64,000 nt of DNA from contig NC_063278.1 of the NCBI RefSeq assembly GCF_910591885.1, positions 4,055,501 through 4,119,500 on the forward strand, given 5' to 3'. The notes below the pieces were generated by a model. It saw only the letters and a list, made by a program, of their open reading frames with translations. It was not told where the DNA came from and ran no database searches. Position numbers and translations under genes: made by a program. This DNA comes from Bombus terrestris. Lineage: Eukaryota; Arthropoda; Insecta; Hymenoptera; Apidae. The number at the start of each line of letters is the position of its first letter. Position 1 is the first letter of the stretch. Positions 10,974 through 23,656 of the stretch are shown here, piece by piece.

Positions 10974-13262
10974 TCACTTTTTTACTTTGTTTTCAGTAAA
11001 TGTTCTTGGATCTTGATGAGATGATTGTTTATTATTTGTTATTAAATCTGGACAAAGTTCTTCTGGTGGTGGTGTGCGTGGTCGTAATTCACCATGTTCT
11101 CCTTCATATCGACATTTAGTTTGAATTTCAAAATCCTTTATACATTTTTTCATATTAATATCTCTTGCAACCGTCTCTCTAGACGGTTCAAGCGATTGCA
11201 ATTTTGCTTCTTCATTATCTTGGATCTTTTCCGTTTCTGTCCCTATATCGGCGGAAAGTAAATTTTGCTTAACTAAATAATTACGAATACTATCTCGTAC
11301 TTTTTGTGGAAACTTTTCAGGATTTGCCTCAATGTAACGATACACAAAGAGATCAGCGCCAGTTATTATGAAATAATGATTAAAAATATTAATTTTTGCG
11401 CCGACATAGAAATCTTGAGGGGTATAATATTCTGGATTATCTCTTCCAGTCTTTGGTTTTGCAACCAATGTTGCTTTTAAGAAACAACCTTCGCGACGTC
11501 CTGAATTACGTTTTTGAAGTTCTTGTACGAGTACAGTACCGTCACTTAAACTGTATTCTAAAATAAAGTCGCGACTTTTATCCTCCGGATGTACCATATC
11601 TATTTTCATAGAATAACGTAGTTTTTTAGGGAAATTAAGAAGTTGTCGAATGACATCTTTCTTAGGTGGTTCCGGTATAAATGATAGACAAGAAACGTAA
11701 GTATCTTCAGGTGTACCGAAGATTATATGTGGTGGAGGTTTATACTCTGGTGCAGCTATAACATCTTTTGTTGGAAAAGGAATTGCCTCCGGTTGTGTTA
11801 TTCCTAACATATCTGAATAATATTTTCGTGTGAAGGAGTCACAATCATGCAAAAAAAATCGTCGATTGAATATAAAAACTGTACCACCTATCTGCAATTA
11901 AAAAGAAAAATACATAAATTACAATATATTAATACACACGTATATTTATAAATTATTTATAGACTAACTAAAAAGTCACTTGGTGTATAGTATTCAATGA
12001 TCTCTGGATCGCCATATTCCATATACGCAGCAGGATAAGTTGATGGTAAATTTTTCCAATCCTTTGGCACTTTCATTCTTTTTAATAGCATTGGTACCGG
12101 ATCTTTCCCGCTATTCGGTTTTTGTACTTCACGAACAGCGATCGTATCGTCCGTCAAGAAATACATAATCTGATAAATATCGTCATCCCAAGTTGCAGTA
12201 AACAATAATACCATTTTATCATATTCTAAAAATCGTCGTCTATCATCATCTGATATTTTTGTAATACAAGTTAATGTTTTCTGTTTGCTCAATCTTAGTT
12301 CTGTATAAGGATCTACAGGAGGTTCTTCCTTATCTCCAACATCTATACCTTGGCTATTTAAATACTCTCTAGTAAATAGATCGCAATCAATAATATGATA
12401 GACTACACCATAAATACCTGCAAACCCATAATAAAGCTAAATAAAAAATAAGAAACAATAATTAATATGTCAAAAGATTATAAAAGATAAATGCAGATGT
12501 ATTTTTCTTTATTAAAGAAAATACAATCATAGCAGAAACATTTTTAAAACTTACATACGTCAATTCCAACATTAAAATCTTTCCAATGAAATGTGTCGCC
12601 ATTTATATTTTTTATAATTTTATCACGTCTAACAAGCTTCCCTTGCTGAAAGCCGACATTATCAATTGCAGGCTCAATTACACATACAGTATCATCCTCC
12701 AAATGATATATTATATTAACATGACGTATACGAAAATGTTCATCTGGAGAATTAAAAACTCCTTGACGAAAAAACGCTTTAAAGCACAGGCATTTCTGCG
12801 CAAATAGCGCATAGTGTGGAATGAATTGTCGATATGCGTATTCCTTTACACGACCATATGTTAATGATGGATCATAACTAAATTTTAATTAATGTCATTA
12901 CATCAAAAAGATTGAAAATTGATATAAAATTAAGAAAAGAACAAATCAGATTTTACAAGAATGAATTTTATATTTTTGCGTTTATTTATCACTTACTGTA
13001 CAGAATCTTCTTCTTTTACATAAGCACTAGATGCAATATCTATTGGTCTTCCACCGATACCACTGTGTCTATCACGTACTACACGATAACCATTTAAAAA
13101 ATGAAATTTTTGTAATAACCTATAGTCTTTGATCTTTAAAAGAGATATGTTCTCGCTTAATTTCATTGAATGTAATGATTGTAACAATTAAATCAAATAA
13201 TTTTTCAAACTTACATTTGGATCTTGAAATGTATAGCCTGGTATAAGTGGTAGATTTTCCAT
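10974..13262 (-). CDS. EFHC1/2-like axonemal microtubule protein with three DM10 domains
   Basis: EFHC proteins are inner-junction and microtubule-inner proteins of ciliary doublets. In insects they are expected in sensory cilia and sperm. Five exons on the minus strand join in phase: 13262-13215, 13133-12997, 12877-12555, 12417-11969 and 11891-10974 (624 aa). The start LPLIPGYTFQD and the following NGYRVVRDRHSGIGG match EFHC1/2. Three DM10 repeats are visible at about residues 75-190, 225-345 and 400-505, each with the family pattern of a YYL/YHL-DD-T block, then NSG, then a YYTPSDF/DCDxFTR block. The roughly 120-residue C-terminal tail is hydrophilic and shows no canonical EF-hand loop, unlike the vertebrate proteins. 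An AATAAA overlaps the TGA stop (TGAATAAA). I cannot decide between EFHC1 and EFHC2 orthology. Confidence 0.9.
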
Positions 13263-13600
13263 CTTAAATTTTAAATTATTTAATAAAATATATTTTCAAG
13301 AAGCATCTCTACTGAATATCTATTGAACTTGTAGCTGTTAAAAAGATTGTTTAGATTGGTTTCCATAACAACGTTATTTTATATTGATTTAACAGTACTT
13401 TAATTTTATTACAGTTTTTTAATTTTAGTTATATTACTTATCATTTTAATTATAAAATTATATAATTGAATACATGATATATTTATAGATAAAGAATAAC
13501 TAAATCAATTTATATTCGATCTTTATTTTTGCATAAATTATTGACAACAGTAGCATTGGATGGTTTTCACTAAAATGGATTAGTTGCCTTGGCATTAAAG
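13263..13600 (-). other. Gap between the PiT transporter 3' end and the EFHC start
   Basis: These 338 bp lie between two minus-strand genes: the EFHC promoter side is at the left and the PiT stop is at 13601. A TTTATT at 13522-13527 (AATAAA on the minus strand) is a plausible poly(A) signal for the transporter. It seems that the EFHC promoter and the PiT 3'UTR share this short space. Confidence 0.5.
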
Positions 13601-15431
13601 TCACAAACTAATTATTTCCTTAAAGATAGCCATACATCCTGCAGACAAGCAGCCAGCCACTGGCACCGTAATTAACCATGCAAATGCAATATTACGAAAT
13701 AACTTCCATGAAACTCCCTCACCACCTCGCGAAGCCCATCCCACACAGACAACAGATCCCACTTTACAATGAGTTGTTGACACAGGTAAACCAGCCTTAC
13801 TTGCCAACAAAACTGTTACTGCTGCTCCTACCTATAATTTATATTTAATAATATGTATTTATGTAATAAATGTTACAATAAACATTATTTTTTTCTTAGG
13901 TATTATAATTTTTCATTTCTAAAATGTGTATACCTCTATAGTAAATCCAGTAGTTGGTGTAATCCGTGCTAAATCTTGTCCTAAAGTTTGTATTACTCTA
14001 CGTCCCCATACCCAAAGACCAGTTGATATTCCTAAACCACCATAAAGTAATATAAGCAGTGGGGTTTCTGCTTCTTGCTTAGCTGATCCCTCTGCATACA
14101 CAGCCCAGAGTGCAATAAGTGGACCAATTGCATTACTGACATCATTACCACCATGAGCAAAACTGCCAAATGCTGCAGTTAATACTTGCAAAAAAGCAAA
14201 GAGTTGAGATACTTCTGGTGGTTCTTCGTTTTTTCTTTCAATTTCAGTTTGAGTTCCTTCAATCTCTGATCCTGCTACCATTAAGAGAGGGCTGGCACTG
14301 CTATTGCCACGTAATTTTGGCGCTGCTTCTTTTGCATTACCATTACTATTACTACTACTTGGAGCTTCAGAAATAACAGATAATGCTGTTGTTTCTTTTT
14401 TATCACAGGTACCAAACTTAGTTGTTGTTTTTTTGTTGCTACTTAATGAAAGTAATATCCTTTTCCTTTGCCATGGTACAACAAATAAATAAACAATTGC
14501 AGCTGAAAATAAGCCACAACCTAATGCAGCAAGTACACTACCCCACCATGGCACTCGATCTAACATCAAAACTAAAACAGACATTAACGAAATGACATCA
14601 ATTTTCGCTGAAATAAAACAAGATTAATCATTGCAACACAAATACAATATTTATTTACGTTTAGGTCCATCATGTGCAACTGATATAACATTAATAGCAA
14701 TAGTAAGTCCATATGCTAATGGGAGAATATAAAGACCTTGTTCTAAAGGCTTACTAGATTGAAGTACTGATTTTCTTAGAACCCAAAATATAGCACCTGA
14801 TACAATTCCGCTAAGTACAGGGCTTGCAAACCAAGATGCTGCTATGTTTGCAAGAGCTACCCACTTGACCTATAAATATGCTTATTACATCCTGAAATAT
14901 TATTCATTTATTTTTAAACTAATATAATAATTTTACTAACCCCTGCAGTACCTTTACACACAAGTGAGAAACCAACTGTAGCACCAACAATGGAATGTGT
15001 TCCAGAAATAGGTAATCGCAATGCTGTTGCTAGTATTAACCAGATACCAGATCCAGCTAAACTAGATAATGCTCCTACCATTAATTCTTTTTCATGGCCT
15101 TCGTATAATGTCACATTTAGTATACCCTTCCTCATAGTATCAGAAACCTAAAGTAAGCATTAATTAATATATTTTAAACAAAATAGTGTAAGATAAAGTT
15201 TGTAAAATATATAAATATTGAAAATACTTTATAGCCAATGAGTACAGCTCCAGCAATTTCAAAGATTGTTGCCAAAATGCAAGCTTGGAATATTGTAAGT
15301 ACTCCTGCACCAACACTTGTTCCAAAACTATTTGCAACATCATTAGCTCCGATTCCAAATGCCAAAATAAAGGCCACTATGAATCCAACCACTACTATCC
15401 ATATCAAATTCTCATCGTATGGTATGCTCAT
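13601..15431 (-). CDS. Sodium-dependent inorganic phosphate transporter, PiT/SLC20 family
   Basis: PiT proteins are plasma-membrane Na+/phosphate symporters. Five exons join in phase: 15431-15228, 15147-14941, 14869-14659, 14607-13934 and 13831-13601 (508 aa). Both halves of the duplicated PiT fold show the signature: GANDVANSFGTSVGAG at about residues 28-43 and GGNDVSNAIGPL around residue 360. Each is followed by a PxSxTH motif (LRLPISGTHSIVG, GLPVSTTHCKVGSVV). Many hydrophobic segments and a C-terminal FRNIAFAWLITVPVAG stretch agree with SLC20A1/2. The central cytoplasmic loop is only about 90 residues, against roughly 235 in human SLC20A2, so the protein is correspondingly shorter. It is probably the orthologue of the fly NaPi-III gene. 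Its start MSIPYDENLIWIVVVGFI fits the family. Confidence 0.95.
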
Positions 15432-17578
15432 TTTTAATTACTTTAATGACTATTTCCCTTGAGCTATTGATATATAGATATTTTTACTTCTATACATTTG
15501 TCAGTAGATCATCGTGTTAGAATGTTCTCCTGTCATATTATTTGTAGATAATACATTGTTGAATAAGAAAACATGGATCAAGGAAGAGCTTCCAGTTTTA
15601 TCTGTTATGCATTTACACATAAATACTTATAGTTCAGAATATATTTCTCCATTTATATTTAAATTCCTATACATGTGTAGATGTATATACATACATATAT
15701 ATATGTATATATGTATGTATGTATATATATATATATATTTAATAACTTTATTTTGCTTCTAAAACAATCAATTTTATAACTTTGTACACATAGCAGAGGT
15801 AGTATTTTGGCGCAGCACCTGATATATATAGCATTGTTTTTTCTTCATACAACAATGTATAATTAGAATGCTTCTAACAGCATCAAAAGAGTTATTGTGT
15901 AAACTCCTTAAATTTTTTACTTTGTATTAAATATAAAATATTGTGATCAATTTTATGGGGATTCATTATCAGCGTTTTCCTTCCTTGAAAACACACTGAT
16001 CGCTGTTCATCCGGCATCTGCAATTAACCGAAATATACATATTTGACATAATATTCATATACGTCTTAAATTTCATACATTAACATATAAAAGTTCTTAA
16101 AAGCAATGTAACTAATTTATTTTATTACCTTTGTTCACACATTATAATTGTCCTAAAATGAATTTTAAACAACGAGGTACTTCACATCCACAAAGCAAAT
16201 TCAATTATTGTAGTAAAACGTTTTGTCAATTTTCTCACGCTCGACTTTGAAGGGGTGGCGTTACTCTTTCACTTTTCATATAACAGCACTTGATATCTCG
16301 ATTAGAATTCACAATCCTAATAGAACTGACTTAAACAGATATTATTGTTTCTCTCCATGCGTGTACAATGGAAAATGTAAAAACTTATTATCTCGTTACA
16401 AAAAGGGTATGTGTACGAAATGCAACGAAAATTCGAAGACTACGCACTACTTTTACGAACACTAGTTACGAACACTATTAAATTCATAAAAGAAAATGAG
16501 AGTTAATAATTGGAATAAGCGGAATTTTCGATCGTGCGTTATATTAAATTCGTATATAACAATTTTCTAAGTTGTGATTTCCAATTACCATTCTTTGTAT
16601 CATCCCTTATATGATGTTCCGTGTGATTTTCACTTTAAAGCTTTCCTTTTAAGAATTGTGTAAAAGATATGCATCGTATGTATTGAAAACAGAAAAAAAT
16701 TACATGAAAATTTGCTAAGAAAAAAAAAGAAAAAACGGAAATAGATTTTTTTACTCACAAAACTTAAATTATTTTGTATAAATCTTTGGTAATTGGGGAT
16801 GCCGCTCAGATCCGCGTGGGGGTGAAATATTGATCCGCCATTTGCCCGCGAAACTCTTATAAGTATAATGCGAAAATTATTTACTGCATCGCAATTCTGT
16901 CGTCTTTTATATATAAATCGATAAAAAAAAATGATTCTATTCTCACATTTACAAGCCCGTGAAGGCTTCTCTTTAATGTCATCGCGCTCATTAACAATGT
17001 ATGTATTACGCACTAACTATGCGGCATAGATTCGTGGGGGAATGATGAATAAGTCATTGCATAAAGGGCGTTAAATGAGTTCCAATTAATGCGGACATAA
17101 CTAGTAATAATCACTTCCTCTTAAAGATATCATTAAACAAAATAGTCATCCACCTAAATCTTCATTAATTTTAAACGTTAATCCTGATATATTAATTTCT
17201 TTTAACTGCTAATATTTCAATGACTTCCATTATCCTAATATTTCAAATTACTAATTTTACACTTGTTTTAGTTGACTAATTTTTAATTTAGTAACTAATT
17301 TTACATTTGTACGATATGAAAATATAAATGAAAAATAATTAAAGAAAAATGTTTTAAATGAATTATATATACAGAATAATTTATTTACTTTAATATTTAA
17401 CAATGAAACATATATAACATATAAAAAAATACTATCAATTATGTAACATTTCTCACATGGTAATAACTATATTTGAAACAATAGAATTTAAGTGCCTAAA
17501 GATAGTTTATTTAATATCTGTATGTTATATACACAAACCAATATCTTGAAATTACAATCTAAGTGTAAGATGAATATA
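15432..17578. other. Upstream region of the PiT gene; no secure gene
   Basis: The stretch probably contains the PiT 5'UTR exons and promoter. A GC-richer island at about 16790-16860 and 17020-17100 would suit a promoter of a minus-strand gene. A short microsatellite of TATG/TATA words occurs at 15685-15740. Open frames here have no recognisable domains. A possible small exon ending in an acceptor at 16018 is reported under findings. Confidence 0.45.
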
Positions 17579-17584
17579 TTTATT
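17579..17584 (-). terminator. Candidate poly(A) signal of UQCRB
   Basis: TTTATT on the plus strand gives AATAAA on the minus strand, about 17 nt after the UQCRB stop. This would leave a very short 3'UTR. Further AATAAA copies occur downstream. Confidence 0.45.
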
Positions 17585-17600
17585 ACTACATTATTATAAT

Positions 17601-18357
17601 TTACTCTGCATCCCATTTTGCTCTCTCTGCTCGTTCTCTTTTTACTTCCTCTACATAGGGTGTAAGGTATTCTACATCCTATTTCGTAACAAATAAAATA
17701 ATTAATTGTTCCAAATACAAAATAATCACAAAAATATTTAACATGTAAATAGATTCTTTGAATAATATTAAGTTACTATTAATATTAAGTTACCTCTTCC
17801 CATTTAGTCCATTGTTCTTTTGGTAAAATCTTATGTTGAACATCTAACTGTGTGGCTCTGATAATTCGGAAATTACGTTCTTCTACTAAATGAGGTGGTA
17901 GTCGCCGTAATGCTTCTAATACATCTTCATCCTCCCACAAAAGGTCATCTTTATATAAACCTAAATTTATATAAAATTAAACATTTAGAATGTACACTTT
18001 TATGTAAATTCTATTAAATTATTTAAAGTAGCATTACACATTTCATGTTATAAAGTAATAAAATATCTCATCTGAAAGATATATTCATATAATAATTATT
18101 ACACGAATATATATAATACAAGTAATGTATACATAAAAATATAATACATGAATATTTCATACCATACTTATTAAATCCACTAGCATTATATGCCCACTTT
18201 TGTATGTTTGCTATAAAACACGACATACATATAGATATATAGTTATATAAGAGTATAACACTTTTCTAATATACAAAATTTTATAAATTATAAATTTACT
18301 CACGATCACAATTTACTTACGATATTTTTGTTTTATGTATCTAACCAGAGTAGCCAT
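17601..18357 (-). CDS. UQCRB: Cytochrome b-c1 complex subunit 7 (UQCRB / Qcr7 family)
   Basis: This is a small matrix-side subunit of respiratory complex III, needed for assembly around cytochrome b. It has four short exons on the minus strand: 18357-18321, 18210-18163, 17960-17794 and 17678-17601, all with GT-AG sites and matching phase. They yield 109 aa, the usual length of this subunit. The sequence contains KWAYNASGFNKYGL, YKDDLLWEDEDV, EALRRLPPHLVEERNFRI and HKILPKEQWTKWEED, which match animal UQCRB nearly motif for motif. Because the exons are so short, no long open frame marks the gene and it would be missed by simple ORF calling. A nuclear respiratory factor-like palindrome lies upstream near 18980. 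Confidence 0.94.
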
Positions 18358-19650
18358 ATTAGACCTTTTACGTACTTAAAGCAAAATTGCTCACACTTGC
18401 ACTTTGCAACTGCTAACGTTCGTGCTTACTCTCACTACTAAAGTGTATAATGTATAGTTACTCAGCATCAATATCATCTCAATGAATTATCTTAAGTACT
18501 TTTAATTTAGTATACAAGTTGTCTTATGCTTGTGCAATTGTGTAAATTATCATATTTTAGGAAAATTATAATATAAATAAACGTATAGTTGTGAGCTGTA
18601 TAAAATATCAATTTATTTATCATCATTCAGAGATACATATGTATTGAAAATAAAATGTAAAATTTGGTATATTTGGACGTTTTAAAAAACATTAAAAATT
18701 GATATTTTTGTATAAGAAATTTTATATGTATTATGACAATAATTTATTTCGTTTATAAAAGTAAGAAAATATATTTTATTTATGTGGTATAAGACAGATA
18801 TGGGTACAATCGTATAAACAGGTCCAGACACTTGCTAGGGAAAACCGTTCGCTTTTTGAGTCGAACAAAATCAACATGAAGGACTAAGAAAAATATAATT
18901 CTGTGAGACAGACAGAGACCAGTAGAATGTCTATCTCTGTTTGAGATATTTATAGCATTTCTGTATGTTATGTACGGGTCACGCATGCGCAAAACAAGAC
19001 CTTTTCTTAGTCTCCATCTTGATTTTTATGGATTCAAAAGAATTAATTGGGTTTATTAATATTTTCGGTATAGAAGTGTTCAGTCCTGTTTATATGACAA
19101 TCGTCACGGTTGTATACAACAACTGTACTTTTGGTATAGGAGTGTCCTACGACACTCATCATAGTTATGATGATCATAGTTATGTACACGTTCATATGAT
19201 CATAGTTATGTACACGTGACTTTTGCTAGGGGAAAGCATCTATCAAGTGAGGCCGAACAATTTAACATGGCGACGGTTTCAGAAATCGCATCGCGCATGT
19301 GTAACATATACATATACATAGGTATTGTAAACATATCGAGCGAAACGCTTTCTGAAACTGACGCCATATTAATTTTTTGGCTTCAGTCGGTGGATGCTTT
19401 CATCCATAGTACTATAAACCACTTATATAAATCATATAAATTATATAGTAAATTATATGATCTAACTGCCCGGGTTTAGGCTCACGGTCATACAAACATA
19501 AACGATTTATATGACTGCTGTCCCTAGACTATCCCAGACTTGTCTTTGATCGTACTAGGTACATTTGAAAACAACCTAGAATTGAATATAGATGGCAGTA
19601 CAATTCGCGAGAGGGACTACTTTTACCAGCGTGCAAATGCGTTGGATGGT
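18358..19650. promoter_or_regulatory. Head-to-head intergenic region between UQCRB (-) and pAbp (+)
   Basis: About 1.3 kb without a convincing coding block. It holds a GCATGCGC palindrome near 18983-18990 (NRF1/Ewg-like core), followed closely by a CCATCTTG element. Two copies of a 22-bp word (ATGATCATAGTTATGTACACGT) occur at about 19169-19218. Weakly similar modules containing CTAGGG and CAACATG or TTAACATG occur near 18830 and 19230. The presence of several promoter-type words suggests a complex or duplicated regulatory region. Confidence 0.4.
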
Positions 19651-19787
19651 TACTATATAATCGTGAACGGAACTACTTCCAGCGCCTCTTCCTCATAAAG
19701 AGTAGAGTTGTGTTCACGTGTGGTTGTGTCTCCTTTTTCTACAAAATAGGTCACACAACCCACCTCCATTCGTGAAATAACTCTTCT

Positions 19788-19851
19788 ATAAAAAAAAAAA
19801 ACCAAAAAAAATATAAAAATTACAAAAATATACACAAAAAAATCGAAAAAC
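19788..19851 (+). promoter_or_regulatory. A-rich autoregulatory-type element in the pAbp 5'UTR
   Basis: The stretch carries successive oligo(A) runs (A11, A8, A5, A5, A7, A5) broken by single C, T or G bases, about 170 nt upstream of the pAbp ATG and on its coding strand. Vertebrate and yeast poly(A)-binding protein mRNAs carry just such an A-rich leader, which binds the protein and represses its own translation. The element is seen directly; its autoregulatory role here is inferred from the family. Confidence 0.7.
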
Positions 19852-20024
19852 CGTAGCTGAAAACCGCGAAACGTAAGTAAAGTGTGGAAAAAAATAGTAA
19901 TCAATTGCGTTACGAAGAACAACGTGGTCGGAAGAGCGCAAGCCATATTGAAGGAACGAGAGATACCAAAAATCAGAGAAATTTTTCGACTTAAGCAGCT
20001 GCACGACGAGGGAATAATATTATT

Positions 20025-22665
20025 ATGAATCCGGGAGCTCCAAATTACCCTATGGCCTCACTTTACGTGGGTGACTTGCATAGTGATATCACCGAGGCGA
20101 TGCTTTTCGAGAAGTTTTCATCGGCTGGGCCCGTACTCTCGATACGCGTCTGTCGTGATATGATTACTCGACGCTCGCTTGGTTATGCTTATGTTAACTT
20201 CCAGCAGCCTGCTGATGGTGAGTATGATCATATTTATTTATTTCAATATTTTTTTTTACTCGGATATCCTACATTTTTTCAAGATACATCATTCTTTATT
20301 ACATCATTTGTCCGTGCTTGACACGTGTTTCGAATCATACGATACCACCATATTGAAACCTACTTCGAACAAAGTAGTAGCAGTTGATTGGATTGAGTCA
20401 TGCCTTATTTTTTCTAATACTTTTTTTTCGTTTTGGGGAAAGGTTTTGGGATATTGGATATTTTGATACAAATCTGCTAGTTCTAACAATAATAGGTTTT
20501 AATATGTGACATTTGTTATGTATATATCTACAATCGTAATTTAAATAAAAATTAAAATGATAACATAATGATTCAATTTGTACCTTAATTTATTAATATG
20601 TTTGCATTATTGGGATACTTTATGAATTGTTTGTATATGTAATATGTAGATCGTTTGTAATTTTTTACGAAATGATTGGACATTTTAAATTTTTAGTTCA
20701 CAATTATATAATTAAAAAAAAAAACAACAATTTGGTCATTATTACGGAATTTAATGTAGATTTTTAATAATAATAGCAAATAAATAAGTTTTTGCTCATT
20801 TTAGCGGAGCGTGCTCTTGATACCATGAACTTTGACATGATAAAGGGGCGGCCAATTCGTATCATGTGGTCTCAACGTGATCCTTCTCTTCGAAAATCTG
20901 GTGTTGGAAATGTCTTTATTAAAAATTTAGATAAAAACATAGACAATAAAGCAATGTATGATACGTTCTCTGCTTTTGGTAATATACTTAGTTGCAAAGT
21001 AGCTCAAGATGAATCTGGCGTTTCTAAAGGTTATGGTTTTGTGCATTTTGAAACTGAGGAAGCAGCAAATAAATCCATTGATAGAGTTAATGGCATGTTG
21101 CTTAATGGAAAAAAGGTAATATTTTTCTTATTATTATTCTTTACTTATTTAATCCTTTTTACAATAATCTTCATAGTATCTTTTTAATGTGCAGGTATAT
21201 GTTGGTAAATTTATACCCCGTAAAGAACGCGAAAAGGAATTAGGAGAGAAAGCTAAGCTTTTCACCAACGTTTATGTAAAAAATTTTGGGGAAGATATGA
21301 CAGACGACAAACTTAAAGAAATGTTTGAAAAATATGGGACCATCACCAGTCATAAAGTAATGATTAAAGATGACGGAAAATCTCGAGGTTTCGGTTTTGT
21401 TGCTTTTGAGGATCCTGACGCAGCTGAACAAGCTGTACTTGAATTAAATGGAAAAGAGGTCGCTGAAGGAAAGTGTATGTACGTCGGACGGGCGCAAAAG
21501 AAGGCAGAGCGTCAGCAAGAACTTAAGAGGAAGTTTGAGCAATTGAAATTAGAACGTTTAAATCGTTATCAAGGTGTAAATCTATACGTAAAGAATTTGG
21601 ACGATAGTATAGATGACGAGCGGTTGCGCAAAGAATTTGCACCATTTGGAACAATTACCTCTGCTAAAGTTATGATGGAAGAAGGACGCAGTAAAGGCTT
21701 TGGATTTGTCTGTTTTTCTGCTCCTGAAGAAGCTACGAAAGCTGTAACAGAGATGAACGGTCGCATAATAGTTACTAAACCCTTATATGTTGCTCTGGCT
21801 CAGCGTAAAGAAGATCGTAAAGCACATCTTGCTTCTCAATACATGCAACGTTTGGCAAATATGCGTATGCAGCAAATGGGTCAAATTTTCCAGCCTGGTG
21901 GTGCCGGAAATTATTTCGTTCCCACTATTCCACAGCCGCAAAGATTCTATGGACCTGCACAGATGGCCCAAATTCGTACAACTCCTCGTTGGCCAGCGCA
22001 ACCTAATCAAGTACGACCCAATGCACAAACTGGAAGTTCAGGTTTCGCTACGATGCAAGGTCCATTTAGGGCTGCACCGCGTGCTCCTACTGCACAACCT
22101 GGTGCTATGCGAAGTACTTTGTCTGCTCGACCTATCACAGGTAATGAAGGTTAAATTTTTATAAAATTTATTTTCAAAATTTCAATTGTAAAAACTTCAA
22201 CTTATTTTATTTGTTCTTTTAGGTCAACAAACGGTTGGTGGTGCAAATATGCAAAGTCGTTCCATGGCTGGTCCAGCAGTGGGAGTTTCAGCTCAAAGCC
22301 GTCCGTCAAATTACAAATACACTTCAAACATGCGTAATCCCCCACAAGCAATGGCAATTCCTACTCCTACTCCTGTTCAGCAAGCTGTTCATATTCAAGG
22401 CCAAGAACCACTAACTGCCTCAATGTTGGCAGCTGCTCCACCGCAAGAGCAGAAACAAATGTTGGGAGAGCGTCTCTTCCCATTGATTCAATGTATGTAT
22501 CCGCAACTTACTGGAAAGATCACTGGAATGTTGTTGGAGATCGACAACTCAGAGCTCCTGCACATGTTGGAGCATAATGAATCGCTGAAAGCCAAGGTTG
22601 AAGAGGCCGTAGCTGTATTGCAAGCTCATCAGGCCAAACAGGCTGTGGCTTCTAAAAAAGAGTAA
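20025..22665 (+). CDS. pAbp: Cytoplasmic polyadenylate-binding protein (PABPC1 type)
   Basis: The product coats mRNA poly(A) tails, bridges them to eIF4G and regulates deadenylation. Four exons join in phase: 20025-20217, 20805-21115, 21195-22140 and 22223-22665 (630 aa, the usual PABPC length). Four RRMs are visible at about residues 11-89, 99-175, 191-268 and 293-370, each with RNP2 (LYVGDL, VFIKNL, VYVKNF, LYVKNL) and RNP1 (GYAYVNF, GYGFVHF, GFGFVAF, GFGFVCF). A Pro/Gln/Met-rich linker follows. The C-terminal MLLE domain starts near PPQEQKQMLGERLFPLI and contains the KITGMLLE motif that binds PAM2 peptides. The start MNPGAPNYPMASLYVGDL is the insect form. The gene sits downstream of an A-rich leader, so translational self-control is likely. 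Confidence 0.97.
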
Positions 22666-23656
22666 ACATCTTAATTAAGGTATTATTTTATTCTTCTTTA
22701 ATCGTTCGTAACAATGTTCAGTTTTTCTTACTCATTCTGCGATTATCCTTGGTTTAATCAAATTTTTTCTGAAGCTTTATGGTGGCTTAAGGATTATTAC
22801 ATGCAAGAATGACAGGAACAAATTGTTATTCAAAACTAATAATTGGTCATGAAAGGGTTTTTCATCAAGTTTTATGATAATAAATTTTCCTTTAAAAGTA
22901 TCAAATGAGTTCATTCTTTCCCTGATCCTTATTTTGATTTAAATGTTTTTTTTTAATTATTATTAAGATATTTATATTCTTACTTTCATATAACACATGT
23001 AATGAAAGTATAGAAAATAAATTATTTGAAGAGTTTGAACTGCAATTTGGCCTTTATTGATTACATTGATTAGAACTATATGTTAATATTTGTTCCCTTT
23101 TCTTTTTGTAATAAACTGGTATAAAGTATCAAATAGTTTAATAACACAATTTAAAAAAATGTGCGTTTTTATTAACCTATACTTTGTATGCAAATTATAT
23201 AAATTTAAAACTATCGGGATAACTTATTTTATAAATCATTCTTTGTCAGAAATTGTATAAGTTATGAATAAATAAAATATATAAATATGAACATTTGTTT
23301 TGAGTAAAATTATTTTATTATCCACGTTATTTTGGCACATATGTTTTAATATTAACAATTAATGATAACATCAATATGTGGGATTATGTGTTGATATTAA
23401 TCAAATAGCAGTAAGTATTTTCTAAATTATATATTTCTAAATTTCAATTATTTTTATAAAAATTACACAAAGTGTGATCAGTGATTTTGTTAATTAAGTG
23501 TAATAAGTAAGTAAGAACATAAAAAAGACGGGAACTTATATTTATATCTGTAAAATTCGTACGAATTATTGAAATATAAATAAAAATAATTAGTAAACTG
23601 TAGATTTTTCCGCATTTATAGAAAATGTAACATTTAAAAAAATGCGTATAATGTAC

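Noticed and set aside
16630..17013. 127-codon minus-strand frame upstream of the PiT gene
   Set aside because: The composition follows poly(A)/poly(T) runs and no family is recognised. It more likely overlaps the transporter's promoter and 5'UTR.
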